Shown: piece after piece, positions 29,501-44,500 of the stretch
How the letters are laid out: each line of letters starts with the position of its first letter
Numbering within the stretch: the first letter of the stretch is position 1
Origin: Allorhizocola sp044869915
GTDB taxonomy: Bacteria > Actinomycetota > Actinomycetes > Mycobacteriales > Micromonosporaceae
Length of the DNA stretch: 64,000 bases
Assembly (NCBI GenBank): GCA_044869915.1
Contig: JBIOYB010000369.1
Span: 5,236-69,235, forward strand
Reading direction: 5' to 3'
The notes under the pieces: model-generated
Told to the model about the DNA's origin: nothing
What the model saw: the letters and a program-made list of their open reading frames with translations, nothing else
The model's database searches: none
Translations under genes and position numbers: made by a program

Positions 29501-32500
29501 GGACGCGCCGCCGGTCGACCCGGACTGGACGGGCGCCCGCCACGTCGCGCTCGAGCGGGCGACGGTCCGGGGCCTGTCGGTCACCGCCACGTCCCGCGAC
29601 GACCTCGACACCCTCGTGCTCGGCTTCGCCTCGTCGTCCATCATCGCCGCGCCGGAGCTCTCGGCCGCCGCCGTGGTCACGGCGAGCCGCACGACTGCGC
29701 GCGTCGGGCTCGACGCGCGGGTCAACGCCGCGACCGTGCAGATCGTGGCGGGGTCGGACATCTTCGCCTTCCTGCTGACCGGCGGCGCCTCGGTCGTCGG
29801 GACCGTGGGCGCGGCTGCCGGTGGCGCGGCGGGCATCGCGCTGCTGTCGGACACCACCGAGGCCAACGTCGGCGACACCGCGATCGTCAACAGCGACAAC
29901 GACATCCTGGTGCTGGCGCTGGCGTCGCAGGACGTGCTGGTGGTCTCGGCCGGGTTCGCCGCCAGCGGCCGGGTCACCCACTTCACCGCCGAGGTCTCGC
30001 TGTCGATGGCCGCGGTCCGCAGCCACACCCGTGCCTACGTCAACGGCACGGCGCGGCTCGAGGCACAGGGCAACGTCCTCATCCTCGCCGTGGACACCAC
30101 GGACATCGACCTGATCGCCGGCTCGGCCGTGTTCGGCCAGAGCGTCGTGGGTGTGGGCATCGGGGCGACGCTCGCCATCATCGCCAAGGACACCCAGGCG
30201 TTCGTGGGCACGGGCGCGACCGTCATCGCCCACGGCCTCACCCCTGGCTTCATCTCGGTGCTGCGGGACCAGGTCGACCCGACGTTCGCGAGCAAGCTCA
30301 TCAAGGGCGTGGGCGTGCAGGCGCGCTCGTTCGACAACGTGTTCAGCATCGCCGCGGCCGGTACCTCATCGAATGCCGTCATCGGCGTCTCGGGCGCGAT
30401 CTCGATCGTGCTCGCGGACTCGCGCACCACGGTCACCGTCGACGGCACCATCATCGCGCCGACGATCAGCCTGGTCGCCGCCGGGCAGACCGTCGTGTTC
30501 GGACTGCCGGTGAACGTGACCCAGGGCGTGCTCACCGCGGGCGTCGGCCTGGACGCGGGCGTCATCGACAACTCGATCCAGACCATTGTGGACAGTCACG
30601 CGAACCTCCAAGCCACGATCGACATCGAGATCCTGGCGCTGTCGCGCATCGAGGTCGACAGCTTCATCGCCAACGTCGGCTCGTCCGACTTCGCCGGCAT
30701 CAACATCATCGCGTCGATCTACCGGATCCGCGCCGACCTGCCCGACCCGCTCAAGGACCTCAACCCGTTCAGCTCCGAGAGCATCACGGTCAAGCTCGAC
30801 GACCTGCTCGCCCGCTTTACCCAGCCCGGCGGCAACGGCCTGCGCGACATCATCGGCGGCTACGCCAACATCGTTCCCGCGATCGGCGATCTGGGTCAGC
30901 TCTTCGACGACCTCGCGCCGGACGCGCCGGTGTCGGGCGGCATGGCCGGACCGGTGCGCGGCCTCGGCGCGGTCGCCCGGGTGCGCGGCACCGTGCACGC
31001 CAACAACGACGTGCTGATCGCGGCCCGCGAGCGCACGGACGTCGCGCAGGACACCGCGACCGCCGCGCTGATCGTCTTCATCATCACCCAGGCGAGCGGC
31101 AACACCGACCCGATCAACCTGCGCCCGGATCGCGCCTTCCTCGCGGCCGGCGGCAAGGCCACGGCGATCGTCGAGAGCGACGCGAACGTCAGCGCCGGCC
31201 GGGACGTCATCATCAGCGCGGCCGTGGAGAACGACCACACCGCGCTCGCGGCCACGGCCAACCTCACCACCGCCAACGTGGTCGAGGCCGGCGTGGACCA
31301 CGCGACCGTCACCGCCGGGCGCAACGTGAACATCAACGCCTCCGAAGACACGATGACCGTGGCATGGGCGATCCTGCCGCAGTTCGACGGCCTGCAGATG
31401 AAGGAGGGCAAGAACACCGTCCGCAACACGGTCCGGGCCTTCGTCCGCAACGCCGCCAACGTCACCGCCGCCGGCACGGTCTCGATCACCGCCACTGACG
31501 ACACGGTCGCCCTCGTGGTCGCGAACGCGATGACGCTGGGCAAGGAGGGCCCGTTCAGCGGCAAGGTGCCCGCGACCGGTTACGCCCGCGCGATCAACGA
31601 TGTGGCCAACACGGTCAGCGCCTTCATCGAGGGCTCGCGGGTCCTGGGCCCCAACGGCGTCCTGGTCCGGGCGGAGTCGGACCCGACCCTGGTGACGGTC
31701 GCGCTCGGCATAGCCGAGGCGACCCAGTGGGCGGTGCTCGCCGGATCGTGGAGCACCAACACGATCGCGAGCATCATCGGCGCGCACATCTCCGCATCGT
31801 CCGATGTGGACGCTCCGGCCGGCACGGTGCGCGTGGAGGCCAACGACGACGCCAACATCGTGGCGATCGCGGGCAACGCGGCCATCGCCGACGGCAAGTT
31901 CGCCATCGGCGGCACGCTGGCCCAAAACGAGATCCGCACGACCGTGACGGCCTCCATCACGGCGTCCACAGTGGACGCGCTGCTGGTCGAGGTCATCGCG
32001 ATCGAGGACGGCGACATCACGTCCATCGCGATCGGCGTGCAGGTGGCCGACCAGGGCGCGATCGGCGGCTCGGTCACGACCAATGAGATCGCCGACAACG
32101 TCAGCGCCTTCATCAGCGCCGGTGCTCGGGTGACCGCGGGCACGGTGCGCGTGACCGCGAGCGACGACACGGCGCTGTTCGCCCTTGCCGGCAGCGCGGC
32201 CGCGAGCACGGGCTTCGGCGCGGGCGGCGCGTCGGTCTCGCTGAACAAGAGCAGCACCAAGGTCCGCGCCTACATCACCGGCAGCGGCACCGTGGTCACG
32301 GCCACGACCGGAAACATTGAGCTGCTTGCCTTCTCGAGCCCGAGGCTGGAGTCCATCACGGCGGCGGGCTCGGGCTCGGAGACGCTCACGGCAGCGGCCG
32401 CGATCGCCAAGAACGACATCACCGACGTGGTGACCGAGGCCTTCATCTCCGACCAGGCAACGGTTGTCGCGGCCGGGACGGTCTCGCTGACCGCGCTCGA

Positions 32501-35500
32501 CGACTCGCTGATCCGGGTCATCGCCGCCTCCGGCTCCGGCGCGAGCAGCGTGTCGGGCGCCGCGTCGATCGCGCTCAACAAGATCGCCTCGCGGACGGCC
32601 GCCTACATCACCACCGGCGCTCAGGTCACCGGCGCCTCGGTGCGGCTGCGCGCAGGCGCCACGGCCAGCACGCTCACCGCGCCCCCGACCGTCGTGGGCG
32701 ACGCCATCGCGCTCCTGGGTCTGGGACTCTCGTCCATCCCGACCGCGCGCATCGAGGCCGTCGTCATCGCCGGCACGGGCTCTGGCTCGGTGGCCGTGGG
32801 CGCGTCCATCGCCACCAACGAGCTGCGCATGGTGATCGAGGCCTTCATCTCGGCCGGCGCCAGGGTCACCGGCACCACGCTGGTTGAAGCTGTTGACGCG
32901 TCCGGGATCGCGGTCTTCGCGGGCTTCGGCGCCGGGTCCGGCACGGCAGCGGGCGGCGCGGTGGTCGCGACCAACGACATCCGCAACACGCTTCGCGCCT
33001 TCGTCACCGACCAGGGCACGACCGTCACGGGCAACCGGCTCGACGTGCGGGCCGACTCCAGCACCATCATCAAGTCGACCGCACTGGTCGGCGCGGGCGC
33101 GGGCAGCTTCGCCGGCACCGGTTCGGTGGCGCTCAACGACATCGCCAACACGGTCGAGGCGAACATCTCGGCACAGGCGACGGTCAACGCGATCGTCGGC
33201 ATGGCGGCGATCGACGCCTCCCAGATCTCCTCGCTCGCCGCGGCGGGTGCCGGGTCGGGCGGCGGCGCGCTCACGGGTGCCTTGAGCACCAACAAGATTG
33301 CCAACCTCGTGCGCGCCTTCGTCAACGCGTCGGCGGTCGTCACCGGCGCCGAGCTGCGGGCGATCGCCAACGAGAACGCGACCATCCGCAACACGGCGGC
33401 CGGCGGCGGCGGCGCGGCCTACTTCTCGCTCGTCGGCTCGCTGGCGGTCAACGAGATCGACAACACGGTCGAGGCCTTCGCCGCCTCGTCGGCGCGGATC
33501 CTGGCGAGCGGGCTCATCGAGTTCAACGCCTCGGACACCTCGGTCATCAGCTCGCTGTCCGGCCAGGGCGGCGGATCGGGCGGCGTGTCCATCGGGGCCG
33601 CGGGCGCGTACAGCACCATCAAGAACAAGACCCGCGCGTACATCGACAACGCCACGGTCACCTCGACCGCGGGCAGCATCCTGGTCATCGCGCGGCAGCG
33701 GCCGGCGATCCTGTCCATCGCCGTCGGCGGCACGGGCGCGCTCTACGCGGGCATCGCCGGATCGGTGGTCGCCAACAAGGTCACCACCACGACCGAGGCG
33801 AGCATCCGCAACAACGCGGTCGTCACGGCCGACGGCAGCGTGGTCGTCAGCGCGATGCTGGACCTCGGCGACGTCTTCGCCGAGCCGCTGAGCCTCAGCG
33901 ACCTCGCCGGCGCGCAGGCGCTGATCAGCCAGTCGACCGACGGCATCAACTCCTTCGCGGGCGCGGCGGCGGGCGGTCTGGGCGGCGCGGCCGGCTCGGT
34001 CATCTACAACGTGATCGCCAATGTGACCCGCGCCTTCGTGATCGACTCGATCGTGGTGGCGCTCGGTCACGGTGCGGCGGTGGGCATCGCCCGCTACAAC
34101 CCGGACAACGGCGTGCTGGACACCGAGTTCATCAACGGCCTGGCCGTGGTCGCGACCTCGCGCGAGGACATCGACGTCATCACGGTCACGCTCGCGGGCG
34201 GCTTCATCGGGCTCGGCGGCGACGTCTCGTTCAACAAGATCACAGACACGACCGAGGCCTTCATCGCGCGCAGCACAATCAACTCGGCCGCCAACTTCGG
34301 CGCCAGCGTGATCGTGCGGGCGCACCAGGAGACCGAGATCGACATCTTCGGCCTCGGCGCGGTCGGCGGTGCCGGCGCGGCGGTGGGTGTCGTCGACTCG
34401 ACCCAGATCCTCAACGACACCAGGGCTTTCATCGGCGCGGGCGCGACCGTCTACGCCGCCTCGGCCGAGGTGAGCGCGCGGACGCGCGAGGACCTCTACG
34501 CGTTCCTGATCGGCGCGGGCGGCGGCTTCATCGCCCTCGTCGGGTCGGTGGCCGCCAACTCGATCGCGAGCAACACCGACGCCTTCATCCAGAGCGCCGA
34601 CGTGTTCTCCCTGGGCGCGATCGCCATACTCGCCGAGAACAACACGTCGATCACGGTCAACACCGTCGCGGCCGCGGGCGGCGTGGGCGCGGCCGGCGGC
34701 GCGATCGCGGTCAGCTCGATCAAGAACACGACGCGGGCGCAATCCCTTGGCGCGCACCTGACCGCGGCCGGGCTCATCTCGATCACGGCCGACAGCACCG
34801 AGAAGATCACCGGTCACGTCGCCACCCTGGCCGGCGGCCTGGTGGCCCTGGGCGCGTCGGTCTTCGTGCACAGCATCGAGACCATCACCGAGGCGCGTGT
34901 CGTCTCGTTCGGCCTGCGCGACTCGCTGCTGCAGGCGGGCAGCGTCCGGATCAGCGCGACCGATCTGGGCCGGCTCGAGGCCATCGTCGGCGGCGCGGTG
35001 GGCGGCTTCGGTGCCGCGGGTGCCGCGGTAACCGTTGGCGCGCTTCGCAACCGGGTGGTGGCCGAGGTCGGGCCGCGCACCTCCATCGCGGCGGTCGGCA
35101 CGGTCGAGATCCTGGCCACCTCGCACCACGAGATCGACACCACGGTCATCAGCGGCGTCGGCGGCGTGATCGCCCTGAACGCGGCGGTCGCCGTGATGAG
35201 CCTCGGCGGAGCGGTGGACGAGGTCGCGAGCCAGGAGTTCGGCGTCGACGGGCTGCTGCCCAAGGCCAACGCCGACCTGTCCATGCGCCACCCGGCACTG
35301 GTCGAGGGCCTGAGCTACTTCTTCGCCGCGCCGGCGGACGTGGATTCCGCGGCCAACACCGTGCACCTCGCCGGCCACACGTTCGTCAACGGCGACGCGG
35401 TCGTCTACACCACGGGCAACTCCGGCGGGACCGGCAAGGTCGGCGGGCTGGACGAGGGCCGCATCTACTACATCCGCGTCCTGGCCGGTGACCTCATCAC

Positions 35501-38500
35501 GCTGCACCGCACGCGGGCGGACGCGCTGGCCGCAATCAACGCCATAGACCTCGATGCCAGTGCCTCATCCGGTACGCAGCACGCGTTCAGCAAGGCGGGC
35601 GACCTGGGCCGCGAGATCGACGGCGAGAACCACAGCCCGACGATCGACAGCGCGATCGACCCGGGCCGGACCGTGCCGGGCGCCATCACCGGTGCCTTCG
35701 TCCAGGACGCGGCCGGAGCGGGCACAGCCGCGATCATCGTGGCCGGTGGCCTGATCACCATCCGGGCCATCCACACCTACGACGTCGACGTGCTGGTCGG
35801 CTCGGCAACGGGCGGCCTGGGCGCGGCGGGCGCGGCCGTCGGCATCGTGAAGATCCAGAACCGTACGCACGCCTTCGCCGGCGCCTTCACCAAGCTCACC
35901 GGATCGGGCATCGAGATCTCGGCGAGCGACCTGCAGGTCGGCGCGGACAGCACGGTCAAGGCCTACAGCGCGACCGGTGGTCTGGTGGCCGTGTCGCTGG
36001 CGCAGGGTTCGATCGACGTGACCCTTGAGGTCCGGGCGTTCCTGGCCGCGGGCGCGGTCGCCAACGCACCGGCGGGCCAGGTCACCATCAGCGCGATCTC
36101 GATCACCAAGGCTTTCGCCCTCCTCGCCGGCATCACCGGCGGGCTGCTGGCGATCCGGCTGGCGCTCACCCGGGCGACCGTCGCGGGCACCACCGAGGCC
36201 TATGTGGACGGTGCGATCAACGCCGCGACGATGCTCGTGAACGTGGACGCCACGCAGACCGCCTACGCCGAGATCATCACGGCCGGTGGCGGATACGCCT
36301 CCATCGCGCTGTCCAAGGCGACCGCTCAGGTCACGGCCGCCGGCCGGGCCGGGCTGCGCTCGCAGGCCGACGTGCGCCTGACCGGCGCGGGCACCATCAC
36401 CTCGGGCGGCACCAAGTCGGCCACGTCCAAGGCGTGGGGCATCAACGGCGGCCTGGTCGAGATCAGCGGGCTGTTCGCCGAGTCGAAGGTCACCGGCACG
36501 ACCCAGGCGTTTGTCCACAATGGAGCAGGGTTCTCCGGCGCCTCCCTGACGGTGCGGGCCACGTCGGACTACGACGCCTTCGCGCTGACCCTGCTGATCG
36601 GCATCGGCCTGCTCAGCGTCGGCGGCTCTTCGACTGACGCGACGGTTTCCGGCACCGGCGAGGCGGTCGTGGCCGGTCTGGTCACGGTGACCGGAGCGCT
36701 CGTGATCGACGCCGTGTCCACAATGGACGCCACGGTCGAGGCGCACGGCGGCGGCGCAGGACTCGTGCGGGTCGCGCTCATCTTCGCCACGGCTCGCGTT
36801 ACGGGTGCGACCACCGCGCACCTCACGGGCACGACCAACGCGGGCTCCGTCTCGGTGACGGCCAACGGCACCTACAAGGCCAAGGCAAACTCGTTCTCGC
36901 TCGGCGTCGGCCTGCTGACGGTCGGGGTCGTCAACATCGACGCGATCGTGAGCGGCTCCGTCGACGCGCACATCGGCACCCCGCAGACCACCGTCCAGAG
37001 TGGATCGGTCTTCGTCGGCGCGACGTCGTCGATGACCGCCACCGCCGACTCGCACGGCTTCGTCGGCGGCATCATCTCGGTCGGCGTGATGCTCCCGACC
37101 GCCGAGGTCTCGGGCGTGACCCGCGCCTGGATCGGCGAGGGCGCCGTCGTCAACGCCGGTGACATCACCGTGCAGGCAAGGGCTCCCGTGCAGCGGGCCG
37201 AGGCCGACGCCAAGGTGCTCAACATCGGTGTGGTGGCCGTCCAGGTCATCGAGTCCAAGGCCACCGTCTCCGCGCTCGTCGAGGCGTTCATCGGCGCGCA
37301 GGCCGGCGCGCAGTCGACCACCGGCGCGACCATCAACTCGACCGGCACGGTCACCGTCAGCGCGTGGGCCTTCATGAGCGCCGACGCCACGTCCAACGGC
37401 TTCGGCGGCGGCGGGGTCGCGGTCAACGCGATGACCCCGACCGCGACCGTCAACGGCACGACCCGCGCCTATGTGCGCGACGGCGTGGCGCTCAGCGCCG
37501 CGGCCCTGAACGTCCACGCGGGCACCACCGCGGAGCGGGTGCGCTACGAGGCGACGGCCACCTCGATCGTGGTCGCGATCGCGCTAGTCGGGGTCGGTGT
37601 GATCAACGCCGACGCGACCATCTCCGGTGTGGCGGAAGCGTTCCTGGGCGCGCCGGGCGGCATCGCCGGCGCCGGCCCGGCGGGCAACCGGATCGTCGTC
37701 ACCGGTGTCATCACGGTCGGCGCCGCGAGCTTGATGAACGCGACCTCGGTCGCCGACGCCACCGGCTTCGGCGCGGTCGTGATCGCGGTGACCAACCCCG
37801 AGTCCAAGAGCAACGGCACCACTCGTGCCTACGCCGGCGATCACACCAACGTCTCGGCCGCCGCGCTCACCGTCAACGCCGACAGCATCGCCAACTCGAC
37901 GGCCACCACCAAGACCATGACGGTCGGCATCGTGGCGGGCAACGGATCCGACCCGGTCGCGCGGATCGGCAGCGTGGTCGAGGCCTACCTCGGCAAGAAC
38001 GCCAACGCGGCGCTCAACGGCGTGCTGGTCGTCATCACCATCACCGGCCCGGTCACGCTCGGCGCGGTCTCGGTCAACACCGCGACGGCCAAGACGGACC
38101 GGGGCTCGGGCGCGGTCGTCGACATCACGCTCATGAACCCGAACTCGATCGTCAACGGCGTCACCCGGACGTACGTCGGCCCCGAGACCAACCTGCAGGC
38201 CTCCTCGATCACGGGCACGGCCAACGCCACCAGCACCGCCAAGTCCACCGCGGACATCACCAACATCGGCCTGGTCGGCATCTCCAACGTCAACGTCGAC
38301 TCGTCGGCCAGCCACCTGACGCAGGCCTTCATCGGCGACGACGCGCTCGTGACCGTGACCGGCCTGATCTCGCTCATCGCGACCGCGCTGAACGTGGCCA
38401 CGTCGACGTCGGAGCGCTTCGGCCTCGGCCTGGTGGATCTCGGCGACTACGACGTGACCGCGCGCATCTTCGGCGAGACCGCGGCGTTCGTCGGTGACGG

Positions 38501-41500
38501 CGCGACGGTCCGGGCGCAGTCGCTCGTGTTGCGCGCCACCGCGACGCACACCCCGACGGCGACCGCCGTGAGTGTCGGCATTGCAGCGATCGGCCTCGGC
38601 GGCGTCACCGCCATCGCCGAGGACCGTGGCTCGGTCTTCGCCCACATCGGCCCGCGCTTCGGCACCGGTGCCGCGGACCCGTCCGACCCGACCGACGTGC
38701 TGACCAACGGCGCCGGCGGCGTCGACGTGCGGGCGGAGCTCACCTCCACCGTCCGCGCGGTCACGGACGTGCTCGGCGTCAGCGCGCTCCTGTCGGGCGT
38801 GGCCACCGGGACGTTCGCGACGTCGCTCGCCCAGGCACGCGCCTTCCTCGGCGACCGGGCCAGGATCGCCGCAGGCGTCGGCGCGGTGTCCTTCACCACC
38901 TTCGCCCGGGTGAGCGCGGTCGCCGACGGCACCGCGGTCGGCGTCGGGGCCGGCATCGCCGCGGGCAACGCCGCCGCCATCGCCACCGTCAACCCGACCG
39001 TCGGCGCGGGCACCGTCGGCGGCGGCTCGATCAGCGGCCGGGCCGTGACCTTCTCGGTCTTCCTCAACATCGACCCCAACACGGGTGCGGCCCTGCGGCC
39101 GGCGCGCAGCGGCCTGGCCGACGCGGCGGGCAACCCGCTGCCGGGCGAGCAGCCGGTCGGCCCCGCCTACGCCACGGTCCGCCTGACCAGCGCCGCGGTC
39201 GTGGGCGCGGGCGCGCAGGGAACCGTTGTCGCGCAAGACATCCCGGTGGTCGAGCTGATCGTCGGCTTCGGCACCTCGATCACGGCGGCCGAGGCGGTCA
39301 TCGCGCGGACGTTCGCCTTCATCCGCGGCGAGGCCGACGCCCGCTCGTTCAGCGCCGGCCTCGCCGTCGGCATCGGCTCCACGACGGGTGCCGCGATCGC
39401 CGGTGGGTCGGTCACGACCGCGTTCAACGGCAACATCGTCTCGGCCGCCTCGCTGTCGGTGACCAGTTTCGTGGACGCGAGCTCGTTCGTCTTCGGCCGC
39501 GCGACCAGCCTGTCGATCGGGGTCGGGGCGGCGGACGCCAACGTCGGCGCGAAGACCGTCACGGTCATCACCACGTCGATCGGCGGCACGGTCAACGTGA
39601 GCGGCAACGTGCTCGTGCGCACCGACGCGCTGACGGACTCGCGCGCGGTGTCGTCCGCCTTCGCCGGTGGCCTGCTCGTCGGCGCCTCCGGCTCGTCGGT
39701 GCGGGCCAACAACGCCGCGGTGGTCGCGTCCCGCATCGGTGGACACGTCACCAGTGGCGGCAACGTCCAGATCATCGCGTTCCACAACTTCGACGGGACC
39801 GGCTTCATCACCGGCCGCGGCGCCTTCGCCTCCACGGAGACCATCACCGGCGGCATCGTGTCGGTCGGCAGCGCGACGGTCGAGGCGTTCGCCAACGCCA
39901 CGGTCACGGCGGCCGTCGACGCCAGCGGCACGATCACCGTCGTTCTTGGACAGCTGGAGATCGTCGCCAAGTCCGGCAACATCGCCGACACCCGGCTCAA
40001 GAGCCGCAGCGGTGGCATCGTCACGGTCAGCTCGGGCAGCCCCAGGCCGACCGCCTCGGGCACGGTCAACGCCGGCCTCTTCGGCCATGTGCGCCAGGGC
40101 ACCAATGGGATCGGCGCGCGCGGCATCACCATCCTCGGCGAGATCCTCGCCTTCGCGGTCAGCGTGCTCGACACGGCCAGCGGCGGCGGCGTGACGGTCG
40201 ACTCGGCCAACTCGCAGGCGATCTCGGCACCGGTCCTCAACGTGCAGCTCGGTGGCCCCGGCTCGCGCATCATCGTCAGCGACGACATCATCGTGACCGG
40301 CGTGGCGACCACGGACGCCGACTCGACGACCGACGGCCGCAGCGGTGGCGTGGTCCGGGTCAGCAGCTACAGCTCGCGGGTCGACAACAACCCGACCGTC
40401 AACGTCAGCATCGGCGCGGGCGCGAACATCACGGCCGGCGACGAGATCCACGTGCGGTCGGCGCACGGCCGGATCTCCGGCTCGGTCTCCGACGGCACCA
40501 TCGTGTCGATTGACACCAGTGGCGACTTCCTCGAGCTCGGCGCGGTCGTCAACGGCGCGGCGGTGGCCGCCAAGCACGGTCTGACCACCGGCGACGTGGT
40601 GACCTACCGCGCCAAGGGCAACGCGGCGATCGGCGGGCTCGCCGACGGCCGCACCTACGGCGTCATCGTTCGCGACGACTTCACCGTCCACCTTGGATCG
40701 GTCTTCGACGGCGTCGCCGTGGACACCCTGCGCGACGAGCTCATCTTCGGCTCGTTCGTCCCGGATCTGTCCACTTCGGACCCTGACGACTTCAAGTTCG
40801 TCGCCGCACAGCACAACCTGGAGACCGGGGACTACATCTACTACTTCGCGCCGGGTGGCGTGGCCATCCCGGGTCTGATCCACGGCAAGCGCTATCGCGT
40901 GACCAAGGTGGACGGCTCGCGCCTGAAGCTGCTCGACCCGGACCTGCCCGCGCCGTCGGCCAACGCCGGTGGGCACCAGGTCGACAGCGACGCCAACCGG
41001 GTCAACACGCCCAACACGTTCACCGATGGCCAGGCCGTCACCTATCACGCGCCCTCGGCGAGGCGCTTCAGCAGCATGCTGGTGGACGCCGCGGTGGACG
41101 CGCAGCTGCGGCTGCTGCTCGACGTGGTGGGCGACGAGACCGTCATCCGCACCGACAACAACGACATCATTTATCTCGGTACCGACACCAATGGCGATGG
41201 TCTGCCGGACGTCGGGCACGGCTTCAGCACCGGCACCCGGGTCCGTTACCGCGCGACCGGTGCGGTCATCGGCGGGCTGAGCAACAACGTCGACTACTAC
41301 GTGATCCGCGTCGACGCCTATCGCGTGCGCCTGGCCGACAGCTTCTGCCACGCGGTCGGCACATGCGTCGACGACAAGGGGACGCCGGAGACCGAGGACG
41401 ACGAGATCATCCCGCAGCAGGCGCTGTCCTTGTCGCCCAACAAGTCGGTCAGTGGCCGCGGTGTGGTGCACAGCCTCGTGCGCTCGGCCGAGCTCGAAAT

Positions 41501-44500
41501 CGGCGGCCTGGTTGACGGGCGCGTCTACTTCATCGCGAACGCGGACGGCTCCGGCTTCCAGCTCCGGTTCTCGCCCGGTGGCTCGATCGTGGACCTCGAC
41601 GCCACCGGGCTCTTCGGGGGCATCCACCACTTCGAGGTCGAAGGCGTCGACCTGACCGGCTCGGGCAGTGGCCTGCACGCCCTCGTGATGGACCTGACCG
41701 GCGGCCTGAGCGGCCGGCAGAAGCTCGACGGCGTGACCGGCGCGACCGTGCTCAGCGGAGCACCGTCCGGCGACGGCATCCCGACCGCCTCGGCGACCGG
41801 CTCGGGCGGCGGCGTCATCGACGTCAACGGCGCGACCGCACGCGCCTTCTCCACGGTCACCACCAACCTGACCGTCGGCGCGGGCGCGCAGGTGACCGCG
41901 TTCACCATCACGCTGGAGACCGACTCGCTCCTGCTGCTGTCGGCCACGGCCAACGGCCGGGGCATCGGCGGGCTGTCCTTCGGCGACGCCGACGCGAAGG
42001 CCTTCGCGGTGCACAACAGCACCATCCTGATCGAGGCGGGCGCGCGGCTGGTTTCCCTTGGCAACACGACGATCCGCGCCGTCACGGACACTCGGGTGAG
42101 CGCCTACGCCAAGACCGGCACCGTGGGCCTGGGCTCAACGGCCGACGCCGACGCGCAGGTGGACATCGACTACACCACGCGCATCCACATCCTCGGCGAG
42201 ATCCAGGCGTTCGGTCTCCTGCTGGGCGAGGCCATCACACGGATCGACGGCGACGCCCAGGCGCGGGCAGAGGCCGGCGGCATCGGCGCCGACGCCGACG
42301 CCAACGACGACGGTGGCCGCGGCGCCAACCCGCACGCGCGCGGCGTCCGGGTCGGGCTGAACAGCGCCCTGACCCAGATCGAGCTCGGCGGCACGGCGGT
42401 GCTGCGCGGCGGCAGCGTGGTCCTCAACGCGTTCGTCGACGGCGTGCGGATTTACTCCTTCTCCAAGGCATACGCCGCGGCGGCTGGCGCGGACTCCGAC
42501 GCCACGTCCAACGCGCACTACCAGGGCAGCGCGGAGATCCTGCTGCGCAGCGGCTCCCGGATCCTGGCCAACGACGCGGTCGAGCTGCGCGCCTGGCACT
42601 TCAACGTCAACCTGGACTCCGTGGCCGACGCCGAATGTGACTGCGGCGGCGGCGACACCGACGGCACCGCGAACCTGCGCTACTACACCTACTCGCAGAT
42701 CATCGGCGAGGACGGCTCCATCATCCAGACCACGACGCTTCTGGTCTCGGCCATGCAGTTCATGGGCTTCCACTACCGCGCCCGCAGTGACGGCGGCTGG
42801 CTCGACGGCGGCGACGCGGACGCCAACGTCGATGTCCAGCCGCGCCGGGAAATCCACTGGAACACCACGGTGATCATGCTCGGCGAGCCGAACCCGCTGC
42901 TGATCATCGACCGCTTCGGCACCATCATCGCCAAGTCGCGCAACGTGTCCGTGCGCGCCTACAACCCGGCCAACGGCACCTTCTCGGGCCCGCTGGCCAT
43001 CGGTCAGACCATCCCGATCGGGCACTGGATCATCGTGGACCCGATCGTCTACGACGAGTCGGGCTACGCCAAGTTCGAGGCCAACGTCGACGACCACCTG
43101 CCCAACAGCATCATCGACAACGGCGCCGGCGAATTCCTGGTCAAGGACACGTGGGATTCGGTCACCATCACCAACTACTCCGACCGCAACCTGTTCATCG
43201 GCGCGATCGACGTGCTCAGCTCGGCCGCCGACCCGCTGGTCGAGGTGTTCGTCGACGAGATCACGTTCGAGTTCGACATCCGGCACCTGTTCCCGCTGAC
43301 CCAGATCGAGATCTGGAACCTGAACCCGCCGGGCTTCACCGTCGGCGCGTCGGACATCATCCTGGACGGTCTGATCGACAACCCGATCGGGCGCACGTCG
43401 ATCCGCAACGTGCGCGGCAACATCCTGACCAACGACGACGAGGACGTCGAGATCATCCGCACCAACATCCTCGAGCTCGACTCCGACACCGCCTCGGTCG
43501 GCCGGCAGACGCCGGGCCGGGCGCCGCTGACGATCGAGCTGGTCCGCTTCCGCGACATGGACGGCGTGATCCACGACATCGTCGTCAACGCCGAGGCCTT
43601 CGGCGATCTGGTGCTGGACATCACCGCGGTCCGGCGCACGGGCGAGGCCGCCAACACGCCGTTCGTCATCACCATCGCCCGGCTCGTGGCCGGCGACGAC
43701 GTGGACATCGTCTTCAACGACGCGCGGCAGGGCTTCGACAGCGGCGACGTGGCCGGCGTGCTGGTCCGGCTCTACGACCCGCCGTCAACCACTCCGTATC
43801 ACGAGCAGGTCTACTTCTGGCACTTCCGGCCGGACCCGGACCCGCTGCCCGAACCGCTGCTGACCATCCTGCGCGCCTTCGGCTCCATCAACACCGAGCT
43901 GGACTCGACCTTCGTCATCATCGAGGTGCGCGCGGGCGACGACATCGACCTGTGCCACGTCACCACGACGGGCTCGGAAGCCAAGCTGTGCGCGACCACC
44001 GGCGGGCAGGACACCCGGGTCAACCTGATCGCGGGCACCGACGTGGCGTGGACCGGCGGCTCGGCCAACGCGGCGACACCGCAGATCGACATCACCACCA
44101 ACGGCTTCATCATCGCCACCGAACTCGTGGGCGACATGCTGGTGGGCCACATCCACTCCACAATGGACAACGTCACGCTCACGTCGCCGCAGCGCATCCT
44201 CGACTCGGGCAGCCTGCCCACGATCGACGTGACCGCGCAGAGCATCACCATGACCGCGGGCACCGGCGGGATCCTTGGCGGCGTTGGCCTGCCGAACGAC
44301 TACCTCGAAATCAACGTCGACCGCAACGGCACCACCCCGCCGGGCGTGCTGACGGTGCACGACGTGTTCGCGCCGACGCTGGGCGTGTACCTCATAGAAC
44401 TCACCGGCACCATGCATGTGGCGCTGGTCCGCACGCGCGGTGACGTCTCGCTGACCACGGTCGCCGGGTCCATTGTGGACGCCAACGCGGGCGGCGCGGG

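Noticed and set aside
20790..30233. Minus-strand open frame of 3,147 codons antisense to the giant gene
   Set aside because: Produced by the strong G/C third-position bias of the plus-strand gene. It is rich in Arg/Gly/His/Asp with no domain, and the plus-strand frame has real motifs.
30366..35507. Further long antisense frames under the giant gene (also 17754-20771, 37584-42014, 43785-47903)
   Set aside because: Same composition artefact; low-complexity Arg/Asp/Ala-rich translations without starts or ribosome-binding sites.
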